From NCBI GenBank assembly GCA_022695795.1, contig MU404098.1, forward strand, positions 62,001-126,000: DNA of 64,000 nucleotides. The letters run 5' to 3'. Numbering within the stretch: position 1 is the stretch's first letter; each line of letters begins with the position of its first letter. The notes beneath the pieces were generated by a model. The model saw only the letters and a program-made list of their open reading frames with translations. It did no database searches and had not been told where the DNA came from. This DNA comes from Biscogniauxia marginata. Taxonomy: Eukaryota; Ascomycota; Sordariomycetes; Xylariales; Xylariaceae. The position numbers were made by a program, and so were the translations under genes. Of this stretch, positions 35,701-47,063 are shown piece after piece.

Positions 35701-37713
35701 AGCTAACTTATATACAGCCCGCAGAGCAAGTTTTGGTTGGACTTTTCGCTGAAGTCAAACGCCAGAAGCCTAGCGTCATCTTCATTCCGAACGTAGATAC
35801 GTGGTACCCGACTTTGGCTGGGCCGACAATGACTGCATTCCTCGGGATGCTCAGGTCGATCCAGCCAACTGATCCAGTCATGGTTCTGGGTACCGCAGAG
35901 ACGGAGGCCAAGAATATTGATTCGGATCTGAAGCGCGATCTGTTTGGCTTTTCTAGTAGAAACGTCATCGAAATCGATCGTCCAGCGAAGGTCAGTTTTC
36001 TGAACAAAAGGTGTTTGTCTAACAAAGCTAACATTTTTACAGGAAAACCGTCAAGAGTACTTTACCCGGATAATCTCGCATATTAGAAGACTTCCTAAGG
36101 ACTTCCCGGACCCTGCGCAACGGAAGAAGAGAAAGTTGGAGGAGCTCCCAGTCGCGCCGCCGCCTCCTCCCAAGATACTTACCAAAGAGGAAGAACATGC
36201 TGGGAGGATCAGATACCGACAACTTCTCAACCTGATGAAGGTTCATCTGCAACCTATCATGGACCAAATCTCTAAAAAGTATCAGAAATTTCGCCAGCCT
36301 GTTATTTCTGAGTCCCAGTTTCAGTATCTGTTGGATGAAGCAGACCCGAACTACGTCAGACCCGACATGGCAAATGCCCTGCCGCGCCCCTTCGAGATCG
36401 ATCAAGACTCTGAAGGCACCCGCGGCCTTCGTTCTACGGCCACCGGAAATTTCTTCTACAACCTTGACATAAGCACCATCGAGACAAGACTTGCGAATGG
36501 TTATTACATGCGACCGTTTGAGTTCCTAAAAGATGTTCGAACTCTTGAGCGTGACGCTAAGAACATCGGGGACAGAGCACGCTGGCTGAAGGCCAGCGAA
36601 CTTTTAGCAAACGTGGAAGTCGACGTTACAGACGTTGACCAAAAGCTGCGGGCGATGGGGATCAACTGGGAAGAGTTGTATGCTGTTGACCAGCGACGCA
36701 GAACAGAGAAAGAGGAGAAGTCGCGAAAAAAGCAGGCTTTGCAGACTGTCGTTGATCAAGTACAATCGGACGTCGGCAATGGCGAGGGCTCCTCTCAGAA
36801 TGGAACAGGCCCTGCGAATCTACACACAACAATGGCCCAATTTCAGGTGATAGGATCTCTGTCTAATGGTACCAGTGGGAATTCGGCGTCACACGTTGCC
36901 ACAAATGGGACGTCGGTGCCATCTCGAGCTGCAGGCGATGACGTGCACATGAGTGATGTTGAGAGTCCGCAACCTGTTCGTCATAATCCGCTCATGCAAC
37001 CACCATCACAGTGGCCTCGAATGGAAGCCCGGTCTCTTGAGATGTCCACGATGGCGACGCCGGGAGGTACATCTCGTATATCTCAAATCTCGGCCGTGCA
37101 ATCTCTTCCACCGGGTGTGTCCCCGTCGGCACTGCTAAATGATGCTTCGACAACTAAGACCTCTGATCCGTCGAACCGATCCTCCAATTTCAGTACGCAG
37201 GCAACCAACGGCGTTCAGGATCGGTCGAGCCCTGTCGAGAATATTCCAGACACCCAACCATATCCCAGTGCAAGTCAGAACACGTCAAGTGACGAGCAGT
37301 GGCCTCATTCCCAAGCCCAAGGCCTCCAGAGAGGATTGATCAGGCAACCGGAATCTTCTCAGGGTTCGCGGATCCAGGCATCCCCAGCGGGTGCTAAGTC
37401 TTCACATGCCCCTAGCATGGCAAACTTGCTGAATGATCCATCGCCAGATGAGCAATCGCAATCTCAGCGTCAATCCCAGCAGGTCGAGCTAGATGAGGTC
37501 TCAGCCAGCTTTTTCCTTGAAGAGTTGACTAAGAGGACGTCAGGTTGCACTATAGAGCAGCTCGAACAAATTGCACACGAGCTTATGGCTGAGATATGGA
37601 GGACGAGAGGCGAGCACAATCGCATGCGGGTTCTGAATTCGGCTACACGCGTGTTCAATGAGGCTATTAATGATATCGAGTTGATGCAACGGGTTCTACA
37701 GTCCAGCCAATGA
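32723..37713 (+). CDS. YTA7: AAA-ATPase/bromodomain chromatin protein YTA7 (ATAD2-like)
   Basis: Three exons, 32723-35656, 35718-35990 and 36043-37713, give 1625 aa. Introns are 61 and 52 bp with GTAAGT/ACAG and GTCAGT/ACAG, both phase 0. A highly acidic and basic N-terminus (to about 590) is typical. AAA domain 1 has Walker A GPPGTGKT (about 641) and Walker B IIFFDEIDG (about 701). The second AAA module is degenerate: GMPGMGQS replaces Walker A (about 942) and FIPNVDTW stands at the Walker B position. A bromodomain-like region follows (about 1126-1265) with GDRARWLKASELL where canonical bromodomains carry the acetyl-lysine-binding Asn; yeast Yta7 is also non-canonical here. The tail is Ser/Gln-rich. 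Yta7 is a hexameric chromatin boundary and histone H3-evicting ATPase that affects transcription and replication. Confidence 0.93.
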
Positions 37714-39290
37714 ACTTGAGACTATTGCACTGGCTACACCTCCAACGAGCAACCCTTGAAAAAAAGCTTATTTACGTGGACTCTTCCTGTATAGAGTATC
37801 AGCAGCCGTACTATCTCACCCGCCCCTTTTCCCTTTCAATCTTCGTTAAGAACTTTTAGATGGACGATCAAAGGATCAGTGCCGACAAACAGGCTTAGAG
37901 GGCAAATACTCAGTCGAATAGAGAGATTGATTGATTGGTCACCTAGCAGGCTGCAGAATCGGCAAGGCGACCTTGTGAGGAAGAGAATGAGGCATGGGTA
38001 TTGTGGATAGTAGCGGATAGCTTGTGTAGTATAGGGAATGTGCAATGACAGAAGACACTGATTTGTGGACTTGATTACATCGGGGTTTATTATTGTTATT
38101 CATGTTTTATCCCCATGCATGCTGTTTCGGCGTTTCACCTTTGCATATACATCTCCTTTCTATTCAAATAAAAGGCAATGCAAATCTTCGTCCAAATCCG
38201 TGGATACTGTAACTCATTATGTTGATGCTGACATTGTGATGTGGATACTAACGATGCTGTTGTGCGGAGAGCTGGGACTGAAGGTTTGCTAAGAGCGGCC
38301 TATTTACAGATAAAATTAGGTACCTATGCCTTTTCGTTCCTTGCTGGCCTTGCACCAGTGTTTCTTCTCCCCACTCTAGGCCTTAGTTAATACTAGCTAC
38401 AGCTACCTAAGATACGGTGTCTTATACCTACTAATGGCCCCTTTGCCCCCTAGAGGTACATATCGCCTTGTACCCTTAATCCCTTATACCGGCATGACAG
38501 TAATTACATAGGTAGGTAGTTGGATTTGGGTATATTTCTCGTCTCCTCATGACTCTCATTTGAATTCGTGCCCAGCTAGATTATCACCAAAAACTTGATC
38601 TACTTATTACCTAGAGCCTTGAAAGATATTTGCGAATGTGGCTAACTACTTCTGAATGATTTCAACTTATTGTCTCATTATAAATAGTGCCGATATACAT
38701 ATCACCGAGAAGGAAGTTTTAAATACAGAAGAATGGGATATACTACCTTGTTCGATTAACTTTATATACTTTAGCTTATGGTAATTTAGTAAAGAGCAGT
38801 AAAAGTCGTTGAAACCGTATAGCGAGCAGCATGGCATGGGGAGGGGTTTGACTTGCGTGTTAATAAATAATAGCGACTCACTGAGATTCTATATCTCTGG
38901 GACACATGGCACGCGTCTCGGTACTGCCATCGAAAGGTCGAGTAGAACTCGTATAACTACCTGACCACCTACATGATGTGGTAAATGGGTTCGGGTAACA
39001 TGTACGCTGCAGTGAAATAGAAGTGAATCATCTGTTCAAGCCAGAAAGTATATTACTCGCCTCGGCTTATAGTATATATCTGAAATTCCCGATAATTAAG
39101 ACCCTCAGCCCGATAGGTCGGCGGCTGTGGTCGACGTCGCCAAGTTTACAGATCGATATATACCACCACAGGGGATGATATATATAGAGACAACCCGTGG
39201 GAGGGAACATATCCTAAACTGCGTTCTGTACTTTGCCTGGGAGTATCATCCGGACAGAGTTCAAGTGCGAGTCCATACGATTATCTACCG
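37714..39290. other. Intergenic downstream of YTA7
   Basis: About 1.6 kb, AT-rich, with the YTA7 3' flank at the left. No coding region, repeat family or RNA gene is evident. Confidence 0.45.
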
Positions 39291-39439
39291 AGTCTTACAC
39301 TTTCGTTGTTAGATTCCAAGTCCTCGACCTTGAATGTGTATCCCTGTTTTCATTTCGCCACCCTATAACATCTACCGTAATGTATGTAGTGAAGAGAACA
39401 ACCGGCGAAGAATTTCGGGGATGCCATGTTGATAATACC

Positions 39440-40321
39440 AAATTCCAATCCCGGCTACTATAACAGGGGCATAAGCCGTGGTAATCTTCCACATGGCGGA
39501 TTTCAGCCCTCTTTTCCAGGACAGGAATACCCTTTAGTTCAGGTACGTCGGCTTTCCGAGGAATTTGCAGAGAGGTTCCCATCCGTCCGCCAGTGCGAAC
39601 TCTAGTAACCGCTCCTTGGGCATCAGCTGTCGAACCATCGCATAGTGCTGACGATATAAGCCCCTCACATCGCGGCGAATTGTCTTTTCGTTGTCCATCT
39701 TACACCATGCTCTTAGAACTTTGGTTTGCAACATTCCCCAAGGCCCGTAAATCCATGGTTCTAGGATAACAGGAAGAAAGGAGGAAGGGGTTGAAGCTGT
39801 CTATCCTTTCAGTAGAAGAGCACATAGGAGAGAACGAATTGGGAATCGCGATTCACTATTGTTGGCATCAACGAGATTGTTTGTTGGAGGTCTGGGAAAC
39901 TCGACTGACTCACCCGTAATTCAATCACCGCATGAACGAAGCTATTGTACCATGACTCGATCTTCCGCTCTACAAGAACCACCTTCGCTTCCGGGTACTC
40001 CTCGATAAGTTCTTTAGAGAATGCAATGGCGGGGGTATCTGAGGCGACCGCTCCTAAAGCTTGAAGGATCTGGTCGGAGTCCTCCCTACCTCCAGGCGGT
40101 CCCGTGCCCTTCCTGTCGGGGCCGCCGAACTTGCGCTCTACGAGCTCGTCCCACATCTCGATTTCCCCGTGGTTCGTGCTTAGCAAGTGAGGTGAATGCT
40201 AGGAGTGCATCCCCAGGATCTCCATCGCGGCGCACATGGCTGGAATTTTGGTCAGTTTCGATTACTAACGATGTAGTAAATCGACTACCATAGGGCGTGG
40301 GGAGCACCTACAAAACGTCCC
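39440..40321 (-). pseudogene. Sulfotransferase-like P-loop protein gene, broken
   Basis: Pieces of one protein lie in order on the minus strand: MCAAMEILGMHS (from 40237), then after a TAG at 40199-40201, HLLSTNHGEIEMWDELVERK and AKVVLVERKIESWYNSFVHA; after an intron, MLQTKVLRAWCKMDNEKTIR, RQHYAMVRQLMPKERLLEFA, ADGWEPLCKFLGKP, and then in a different frame DVPELKGIPVLEKRAEIRHV. This is the fungal sulfotransferase-like family (often annotated NAD-dependent epimerase), whose members have LxRTGT near the N-terminus, a (V/I)xHxxx...W block and GWEPLCxFLGKP near the C-terminus. Defects: the in-frame TAG where a Tyr is expected, a frameshift near 39550, no recognisable N-terminal P-loop exon, and a donor/acceptor pair whose phases do not match well. 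Loss of function is inferred; a sequencing error could explain one defect but not all. Confidence 0.6.
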
Positions 40322-40916
40322 TGAGAAGAAAACCTAATGAGAGACACTCCATAGGCACGGTTATCTTATTTCCACGGGGATTAGCGGCCCAGAGGCACGA
40401 ACATCTCGGGGTGTCTCCTGGATGGTGGCCATCTTTTTCGACTACTGTTGTTGCCTGTCATGTAACCTGGTGAGAAAAGAGAGGTGTATCCAGGCGCGAC
40501 TGTGTGAATAAATGTCAAGCTTTCATTTTGGTTTATTAAGCATCGTCGACTTGCCAGGGTACGTCGAGGCAGCTGTGCCTTTGGCATATACATTTCTGCG
40601 GCTGTGTGGCCATCTGTGCCTCGTACTCACTATAAAATCTCCCCCATATCCGGGGCTGAATCAAAAATTGACCAATTAGCGACCGAAACCCTAAACATCT
40701 CAACCTCATTTATATTAAGGCTTATTTATCCATTGGCATGTGTACGCGCCCAACCTAGGATATCGAAACAAATCCCGTATCACGCCAAGCTGGAATCAAA
40801 TGCTGACACAACGACTAAGTTTCTATAGAAGTCGTGTTAACCTCAACACGGGAAGATGGCTTGCAGGTTACGTGGGCAGTGGCATAGTAAATCCATTCTC
40901 GTAGAACTACATTGCA
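40322..40916. other. Intergenic
   Basis: About 600 bases between the broken sulfotransferase-like gene and the NFKBIL1-like stop codon. No gene or repeat is supported. Confidence 0.4.
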
Positions 40917-41984
40917 TCATGATTCTTTCTTTGCCTTAGTGCGGGTATCTGACCACAACTTATCGACGATCTGGAAAACGGCCGTGACGTCCCGCATGAC
41001 GGCCTCGTCGACCTTGCCGCCAAGCTTCTGCTGTATCTTGTCAGGGTGCCACCTCACACGTTCCTCTTTCAACCTCGCCAAGAACTCCGCCTCGCCGACT
41101 TCCGTTGGATCGATGCCCATGACGAAGAATTCCCTAACGGCAGCGGCCTCTATGTCCTCGCGACGGCCCCTCTCCACCGGCCACGCCATACTCTCGAGCC
41201 CGCCGTCCCATGCGGCCCACGCCGCAAGGTACGCATCCCAGCGGTCCTTCCAGCCCCTGCGCCTCCGCCTCTCCTCGCCGCGGCGCAGACTCCGCTCCAT
41301 CTCGCGCGTTAGCCGGCGCGCCTCGTCCTCCTTGGTCTCCCGGGCCCGCTTCCGCTCCTCGCGCCGCGCGCGCTCCTCGAGCAGGCCCTGGTGCGTCTTC
41401 TCCCACATCTTCTGGCGCACATAGGCGGCATACTCGTCGTCGCCCATGCGCTCGAGATCGCCCCCGGGCCCGGGCCGCTCCTGCCCGTACACGTGGATCG
41501 GCTGCCCGTACACCGCCTCCCAGTACGTGGCCCCCTCGTCGTCCGCCATCGCGTCGAAGAGCGACTCGCGGAACGCTGCGTCCGAGCTCAGTGGCGGCGG
41601 CTCGTGGGGGTTCGGCGGCGTCGGGGACCGCGAGCGCGTGCGCCGCCGCTTGTGTCGGTGGTGATGATGGTGCCGGTGGTGTCTGTGGCGGTGATGTCGA
41701 TGGGAGGATTCGCGATCATCTTGAGCGTCTCCATCGTGGGGCTCATCTCGGTCATTGTCGCGATGTCTTGACGAGCGATTGGAGCGACTGTGTTTAGATT
41801 TAAATCGGAATCTGGAGGTCTTTCTCTCTCTCGCCTCGGTTGCCTGCTCAGGGTCGGTAGACTCCTGGGGCAGGGCTTCCGATGTTGCGCGGTCGCTCTC
41901 GGTTTTGGGTGAAGTAGATCTCTCTTCTGGGTTGATAGAGGAAAGAATGTGTCGCCTTTTCGGCGACGGCGGTGCGGTAGTCAT
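40917..41984 (-). CDS. NFKBIL1-like nuclear protein
   Basis: A single exon of 355 aa. Residues 1-130 are low complexity: Ser/Arg-rich, then a His/Arg tract, then basic RRRTRSRS. A Glu/Arg-rich helical region follows (about 195-260). The C-terminus carries AEFLARLKEERVRWHPDKIQ, then a conserved helix VMRDVTAVFQIVDKLWSDTR. This WHPDK-containing end resembles a J-domain HPD loop and is the pattern of NF-kappa-B inhibitor-like 1 proteins. Animal and plant members associate with mRNA splicing and pre-miRNA processing; the ankyrin repeats of the animal protein are not seen here. It is divergent from NSRP1 with only 294 bases between start codons. Long frames on the opposite strand are GC shadows. 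Confidence 0.7.
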   Translation of the reverse strand: MTTAPPSPKRRHILSSINPEERSTSPKTESDRATSEALPQESTDPEQATEARERKTSRFRFKSKHSRSNRSSRHRDNDRDEPHDGDAQDDRESSHRHHRHRHHRHHHHHRHKRRRTRSRSPTPPNPHEPPPLSSDAAFRESLFDAMADDEGATYWEAVYGQPIHVYGQERPGPGGDLERMGDDEYAAYVRQKMWEKTHQGLLEERARREERKRARETKEDEARRLTREMERSLRRGEERRRRRGWKDRWDAYLAAWAAWDGGLESMAWPVERGRREDIEAAAVREFFVMGIDPTEVGEAEFLARLKEERVRWHPDKIQQKLGGKVDEAVMRDVTAVFQIVDKLWSDTRTKAKKES

Positions 41985-42278
41985 ATCGGGATCATTATGA
42001 GGGCTCCTTTCCTGATGAGTAGGTGGGTAGGTGCAAAGTCATTGTAGGAAAGGTTGCAATGACGTTAGAAATGAACGGTGGCATGCGCTATCGATCAAAG
42101 CACAATCTTATCTACCGGTGTTATCGATAACACCGTCCGCATGGATCCTTGTCGCCTTCGCAGCTTGTGCTGTGGCTGGTGACTTAACTGTGTACTCTTT
42201 CAATACTAAAAGCTTCAAGACCACAGCCAACCGACGTTCGACTAGTGATACTAAATCCTCGACGCCGAATTATTTACA
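41985..42278. promoter_or_regulatory. Shared divergent promoter, NFKBIL1-like / NSRP1
   Basis: Only 294 bases lie between the two start codons, so both promoters are here. The inverted pair ACCGGTGTTATCGATAACACC-like sequence at about 42115-42134 (arms GGTGTTATC and GATAACACC, abutting) forms a near-perfect palindrome and is a candidate protein-binding site. Confidence 0.5.
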
Positions 42279-43517
42279 ATGAATAAACCGGGATTGTCAT
42301 TTGGTTTGAACCTAACAAAAAAGCCTGGGCCATCGAAGCCCGCACCGCCGAAACGAAAACCTATGTTTGGCGACGATGACGGTTCAGACGAAGACACGAA
42401 AGGCACTGGCAATAGACCACAAGCAACCGAGATCTCAGAGCTCAACGATTTCCCTACCACATCAAAACCTTCTAATACGCACCCGAACAAGAAAATCCCG
42501 TTAAAATCGAAGAATGGCGCTCCCCCTAGCCAGCCGCCCACGGGCAAGACCAAGAAGCCGCAGATCTCGATGTACGGGGACCTGTCAAGCGCGCTGGAAT
42601 CGCGCAAGCACCAGGAGGCGGCCGAGGAGCTGGACCCTTCAATATATGACTACGATGCGGTGTACGATTCGCTGAAGTCCGAGAAGAACAAGCCGATGGC
42701 CCCCGAGGACGTCGAGCGGCGGCCCAAGTACATGAAGAACCTGATGGCGTCGGCAGCGGTGCGGCGGCGCGACGCGCTGATCGCGGAGGAGAAGAAGATC
42801 GCGCGCGAGCGCGAGGAGGAAGGGGAGGAGTTCGCGGAGAAGGAGAAGTTCGTCACGGAGGCGTACAAGCGGCAGCAGGAAGAGAACCGGCTGATCGAGG
42901 AGGAAGAACGCCGGCGGGAGGAGGAGGAGGCGCGGAAGAATAAGGGCGGTGGCATGACGGCGTTCTACAAGGACTTACTGGAGAGGGGCGAGAAGCGGTA
43001 TGCCGAGGTCGTGAAGGCGGTCGAGGAGCGCGCGAAGGCCGGCTCGGGAGAAGGAGAAGAGGACGCACAAGAGACGAAGGAGAAGACGGATGCGGACTTC
43101 GCACGAGAGATCAACGAGAAGGGTGGCTCCATTGCTATCAACGAGGACGGTCAGGTGGTGGACAAGCGCGAGCTGCTGAAGGGTGGGCTGAACCTGGGCG
43201 CGAGGAAGAAGCCGGAGCCGCGGAAAGACACGACCAAGGGGCCGGATCGCAAGGACAACCACGATCAGGCCCGCGGTTTTGTCGGCTCGGGTGGCAAGCA
43301 GGCCATGCGCGAGAGACAGACTCGCATGCTGGAGGCGCAGCTGGAGCAGGCCCTTAAGAGGTCACTTGAGGAGGAGGAAGAGGAGAGGCAAAAGGTGGAA
43401 CGCGCGACCAAGAGCCGCAAGACCGAGTCGGATATCTCGAGCGCACGGGAGAGATACCTTGCGCGCAAGAGGGAGGCAGAGGAGGCCAAGAAGAAGGGTC
43501 TCGCGCAGAAGCCGTGA
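42279..43517 (+). CDS. Nuclear speckle splicing regulatory protein 1-like (CCDC55)
   Basis: A single exon of 412 aa. It starts MNKPGLSFGLNLTKKPGPSK and has the conserved NSRP1 N-terminal domain: SMYGDLSSALESRKHQEAAE, then DPSIYDYDAVYDSLKSEKNK and RRPKYMKNLMASAAVRRRDA, running into a long Glu/Arg/Lys coiled coil (about 168-225) and the motif GGGMTAFYKDLLERGEKRYA. The C-terminal half is charged and largely helical or disordered. NSRP1 binds SR proteins in nuclear speckles and alters splice-site choice in animals; the fungal role is inferred. GC content is high and codon use strongly G/C-ending, so the antisense frames stay open by chance. Confidence 0.85.
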   Translation: MNKPGLSFGLNLTKKPGPSKPAPPKRKPMFGDDDGSDEDTKGTGNRPQATEISELNDFPTTSKPSNTHPNKKIPLKSKNGAPPSQPPTGKTKKPQISMYGDLSSALESRKHQEAAEELDPSIYDYDAVYDSLKSEKNKPMAPEDVERRPKYMKNLMASAAVRRRDALIAEEKKIAREREEEGEEFAEKEKFVTEAYKRQQEENRLIEEEERRREEEEARKNKGGGMTAFYKDLLERGEKRYAEVVKAVEERAKAGSGEGEEDAQETKEKTDADFAREINEKGGSIAINEDGQVVDKRELLKGGLNLGARKKPEPRKDTTKGPDRKDNHDQARGFVGSGGKQAMRERQTRMLEAQLEQALKRSLEEEEEERQKVERATKSRKTESDISSARERYLARKREAEEAKKKGLAQKP

Positions 43518-43935
43518 AGCGGGACTGGAAGCGGGAGCAGAAGTAGAATATATACCCATTAAAACAGGCTCCCCTTTTCCCGGGTTAGCGATTCATCAAC
43601 CCGTGCTGCCTTGATGCCCTGATAATGTACACTCTATACATATCTGCTTTTACTCATCCATACATACGTATGCGCTGCCGTCCGAATAAGCTCTTTCTTC
43701 GAGATAACGCCCCGCGTAGTATCCGAGTTGCGCGTGGTATAATCGTAGATCCTCCAAGATCTATATATTCCCATCCCGTCTGAGCATGGATCTTTGTTCT
43801 TTCACTTTCTCTTCTCTTTTCCTTTTTGCTCTCTCTCGTAATATATATTCCTATCGTACTAACCCACCCTCCCCCGGCCTAACCTAAACGACCCCCCTTG
43901 CCCTCCATGGATTCTTTCCCTCCCGTCGACTCCTC
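43518..43935. other. Intergenic between convergent NSRP1 and TIM13
   Basis: About 420 bases with the 3' ends of two genes facing each other. T- and C-rich sequence at 43795-43870 probably belongs to 3' untranslated regions. No coding signal. Confidence 0.5.
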
Positions 43936-44397
43936 TCACTGTTGACGCTGTATCCGGCTGATGTACGTCGTGCTGACCTGGTTCCACGCCGACATGTACT
44001 TCTCCATGCACTGGGTGAAGCAGGTCTGCTCGCCGCTCGACAGCGAGGCGCCCGGCTTGGGCACGCACCTCTGGAAGCAGTGCTCGTTGATTTTCTGTAT
44101 TTCGGGCAGAAGAAAAAAATATTTCACGCACCTTTTGTCAGCCAACCGGATCCCCTATTGCGGAACTAACTAGACGAAAGGCAACCGAGTGACTTCAGGA
44201 GTGGTGTTTTTTATTATTGTAGGTTTCCTCCTTTTTGTCTTCTCCCTCTCGAGAGCTTAGAGGGATGTTTGGGGGGGAAGGTAAGGTAGGTTGGCTTTGT
44301 ACGTATCGCATACCTCGATTAGCTGCCGCGCATTGTCCATCGCATATTGTGTCTTGACTTGTTTGATGACCTCGGCCTTGACGGTTTCGGAGTCCAT
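43936..44397 (-). CDS. TIM13: Mitochondrial import chaperone TIM13
   Basis: Two exons, 44397-44314 and 44094-43936, encode 80 aa. Exon 1 gives MDSETVKAEVIKQVKTQYAM then DNARQLIE; after a 219-bp intron (GTATGC to ATACAG, phase 0) the protein continues KINEHCFQRCVPKPGASLSS, then GEQTCFTQCMEKYMSAWNQV and STTYISRIQRQQ. The twin CX3C motifs (CFQRC and CFTQC) define small Tim proteins; the CVPKPG and SRIQR features fit Tim13. Tim8-Tim13 hexamers guard hydrophobic inner-membrane precursors such as Tim23 across the intermembrane space. The Cys pairs form two disulfides through the Mia40 pathway. The intron is longer than others in the window. It is convergent with NSRP1. Confidence 0.92.
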
Positions 44398-46209
44398 GGC
44401 GAAGGTGATTTTTCTGTGTCTTGGATTTGTCGGAGAAAACGGTCGTAGAAGTACCTAGTGCAAGGATTGAGTGAGGTTAAGTAGAGCTGTCAAGACAATT
44501 AAAAAAAAAAAGTTGAAGCTTCAATGGAGTTTCGTCATGTCGAAAGTGGATTTCTTAGCTGCGTCTTGGCAAAGGTTTCTGAGCTAGTGGATGTGGCTGT
44601 GAGAATTGTGGATTACATACCTGTGGCTGTGTCAACTCAAAGGTTGTGGATATTGGGCACTTATAGGTCGACTTGTCCCTCTCCATCCCCGATTAACTAC
44701 TTGGGTTTCTACTTAAATTGGAGGGCTTGTCAGAAAGCGATTCTGCTATTATTATATATATATTGCAGAATCATGATGTAGCCAAGGTTCGGACCATTGA
44801 CTAGATACACTACCATGGAATGCTCTAGACAAAGAACTTCCTCTTCTCACTGTATACCGGCAGTCTACCAGCGTCCAATTTTTGTGTCTAGTTGACCATC
44901 CACCTAAATGCAGTAGATAGGTGTGGGTATTATCAACATGTTAAGTCAAGTCAAGTTAAGGATGTTCGTGGGAAGCTTCACACTACCTAAACATTGTAGG
45001 TGTACTCGAAAATGACGTCTGTATATTTTGAAGTATTCTATAGTTTACTTAAAAAGTGAATAGATTAACTCCTAGAACAAACTATAGTAATGTTAAAGAT
45101 ATGTGTTCAAGGTACCCTGCACAGGGCTTCCACTTGCGAGTTTAGAGGGAGGTAGGTGGCATAAAACCAATAACATCAATCGTTATATGTATTATCAGTG
45201 ATGAGAGCACTCAGACAGCCTTTTACGCTACTATCTTATAGGCCTAATTCATCGGAAACGTTCATGTTAGATGACGCATTTGAGTGTTTTAGGTCTTGAT
45301 GGTTCTTATGTTGAAAATGGAGTAGTTGCAGGAAACCGGGTTCTAAAAGTGCCCATGGAGCCAACCTATGATCGATTAGGACTTGCGATGTCATAAACTT
45401 ATATAGATACATCGTTCTATTGATTAATATAAAAATCTTCTCCATGGTTGTCAAGGTGTAGGATATAAAGATCAGGACGGTTTCCCAGTCTTGTCTTATA
45501 TCCTCCTCGGAATCGTTTCTCTCCCGCTTACGGAAAAGGTGATGCAAGGCAGGATATATAAATGCGCATGACACTCTTGTTCTGAATGGCAATATACATC
45601 CCTGCGTTACAGACAAAAGTCTTATTTAATACCCACTTCCATAGTAGCACTATATGCACCTAAGGTACGATATATTTAGATTAAGTATTATGCCGCTTAT
45701 GTCACAACCAAGTCTATTCCGAGCGTAAGCTCCGAAGTTGTGACCGATGTTCTCCGAGGAGGCCAACTGAATACTCCGATTTTCTCCTGGTGGCCACTCC
45801 ATCGCTCGGGAAGCTCGGAATTAGCATGGCGGTGTTACGAGATATGATACCGTTGGATAAATCAAATAACGTTGTCATCAGGTTTGTCGCCAGCATCGTA
45901 TCGGAAGTTGATTATCTGTGTAGGTCAGACTGAACCGTATATACGAAGATGATGGGTTGAGAGAATATGGCCTGAGCTTGCTGTACTGTGCCGTGTTGCG
46001 ACATAAGGGTAGAAGTAAACACTAGTATATATAGACTGCTTCAGACCCCATCTCTGCCTAGACATATTGTAGCATAGACTTAACTCAGCATAATATTGCA
46101 AACCATCTACCAACTATCTGACCGAAACTCCAATATCCTCTCTCCTCGGAAAGAGCTATCGTTTATTTACTGCTTGCCCAGCCCTCCAACACTGTGCTTC
46201 TCCCCCAAC
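44398..46209. other. AT-rich intergenic region
   Basis: About 1.8 kb. A minus-strand frame at 45236-45616 is open but starts with a non-ATG codon and is unrecognised; it may be a decayed gene fragment. The last 100 bases are the leader of the O-methyltransferase gene. Confidence 0.4.
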
Positions 46210-47063
46210 ATGTCTAAGTACACCTACGCCGACACGCTCAGCGTTGCTTCCGACATCGACAAGCTCGCCCAGGCGAACCTCCTCCGTCCGGACCCCCAGC
46301 TCGACTTTGTCCTCGCCAACTCTAAGAAGCATAATCTTCCACCTATCACGGTCTCGGCCCTTCAGGGGTCTTACCTCGGAATCCAGGTCAGTTCATCTAG
46401 AATATCTCATAATTTCATTACATGCACTCTTTGGCTAGCTAGCTAGCTATCTATTTCCTGGCTCGAGGGAGCAGAATAGCCTGACCGGGATACGGCCCCT
46501 GCTTGGCTAGATTATTTCCGTCTTTGCGACTAAACTAACGAGGAAACCCGCGGTGACAGGCCCGTCTCATCGGTGCTAAGTCGGTCCTCGAGATAGGCAC
46601 GCTTGGCGGCTACTCGACGTTGCACTTCGTGCGCGCGGGGGCTAAAGTAACGTCGATCGAGATCGACCAGCGGCACCAGGACGTCGCTAAGCAGAACCTG
46701 GCTGAGGGCTTTGCGGCGGACGCCGTCGAGTTCGTCCTCGGCGCCGCGCTGGATGTGCTGCCGAGGCTCGCCCAGGAAGGTCGCAAGTTCGACTTCGTCT
46801 TCATCGACGCCTCCTGGGAGGAACAGTACGAATACTTCGACTGGGCGGTGAAACTCTCGCGCCAGGGCGGGTGCGTGTACGTGGATAATGCCGTCAGGGC
46901 CCTGATCGCCGAGGAGGGCGCCGTCGAGGGAACCAAGGAGTCGCTCATCACGAAGGTCGGGAGGGACGAGCGCGTGAGCGCCACGCTGGTGCCGGTTGTG
47001 AACTCGAATAAGACAACTCCTGGGGATATGTTCGATGGGTTTGTCCTGGCTGTGGTGTTGTAA
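46210..47063 (+). CDS. SAM-dependent O-methyltransferase (caffeoyl-CoA OMT type)
   Basis: Two exons, 46210-46386 and 46560-47063, give 226 aa. The 173-bp intron runs from GTCAGT to GACAG in phase 0. The protein opens MSKYTYADTLSVASDIDKLA and, from exon 2, shows SAM-binding motif I VLEIGTLGGYSTLHF, the acidic motif II region VTSIEIDQRH, the metal-site region FDFVFIDASWEEQYEYFDWA and GGCVYVDNAVRA. This is the class I, cation-dependent O-methyltransferase family (OMT-3), which methylates small phenolics such as catechols. The length of about 225 aa is typical. It lies about 1.2 kb from an aldehyde dehydrogenase on the other strand; a shared pathway is possible but not shown. The ATG chosen begins the family-like N-terminus; upstream frame is leader. 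Confidence 0.87.

Noticed and set aside
41210..41797. 195-aa + strand frame opposite the NFKBIL1-like gene
   Set aside because: Arg/Ala/Pro-rich shadow of the GC-rich minus-strand coding sequence.
45236..45616. 126-aa minus-strand frame (RKRERNDSEEDIRQDWETVL)
   Set aside because: No ATG start, unrecognised, in AT-rich sequence; at most a decayed fragment.
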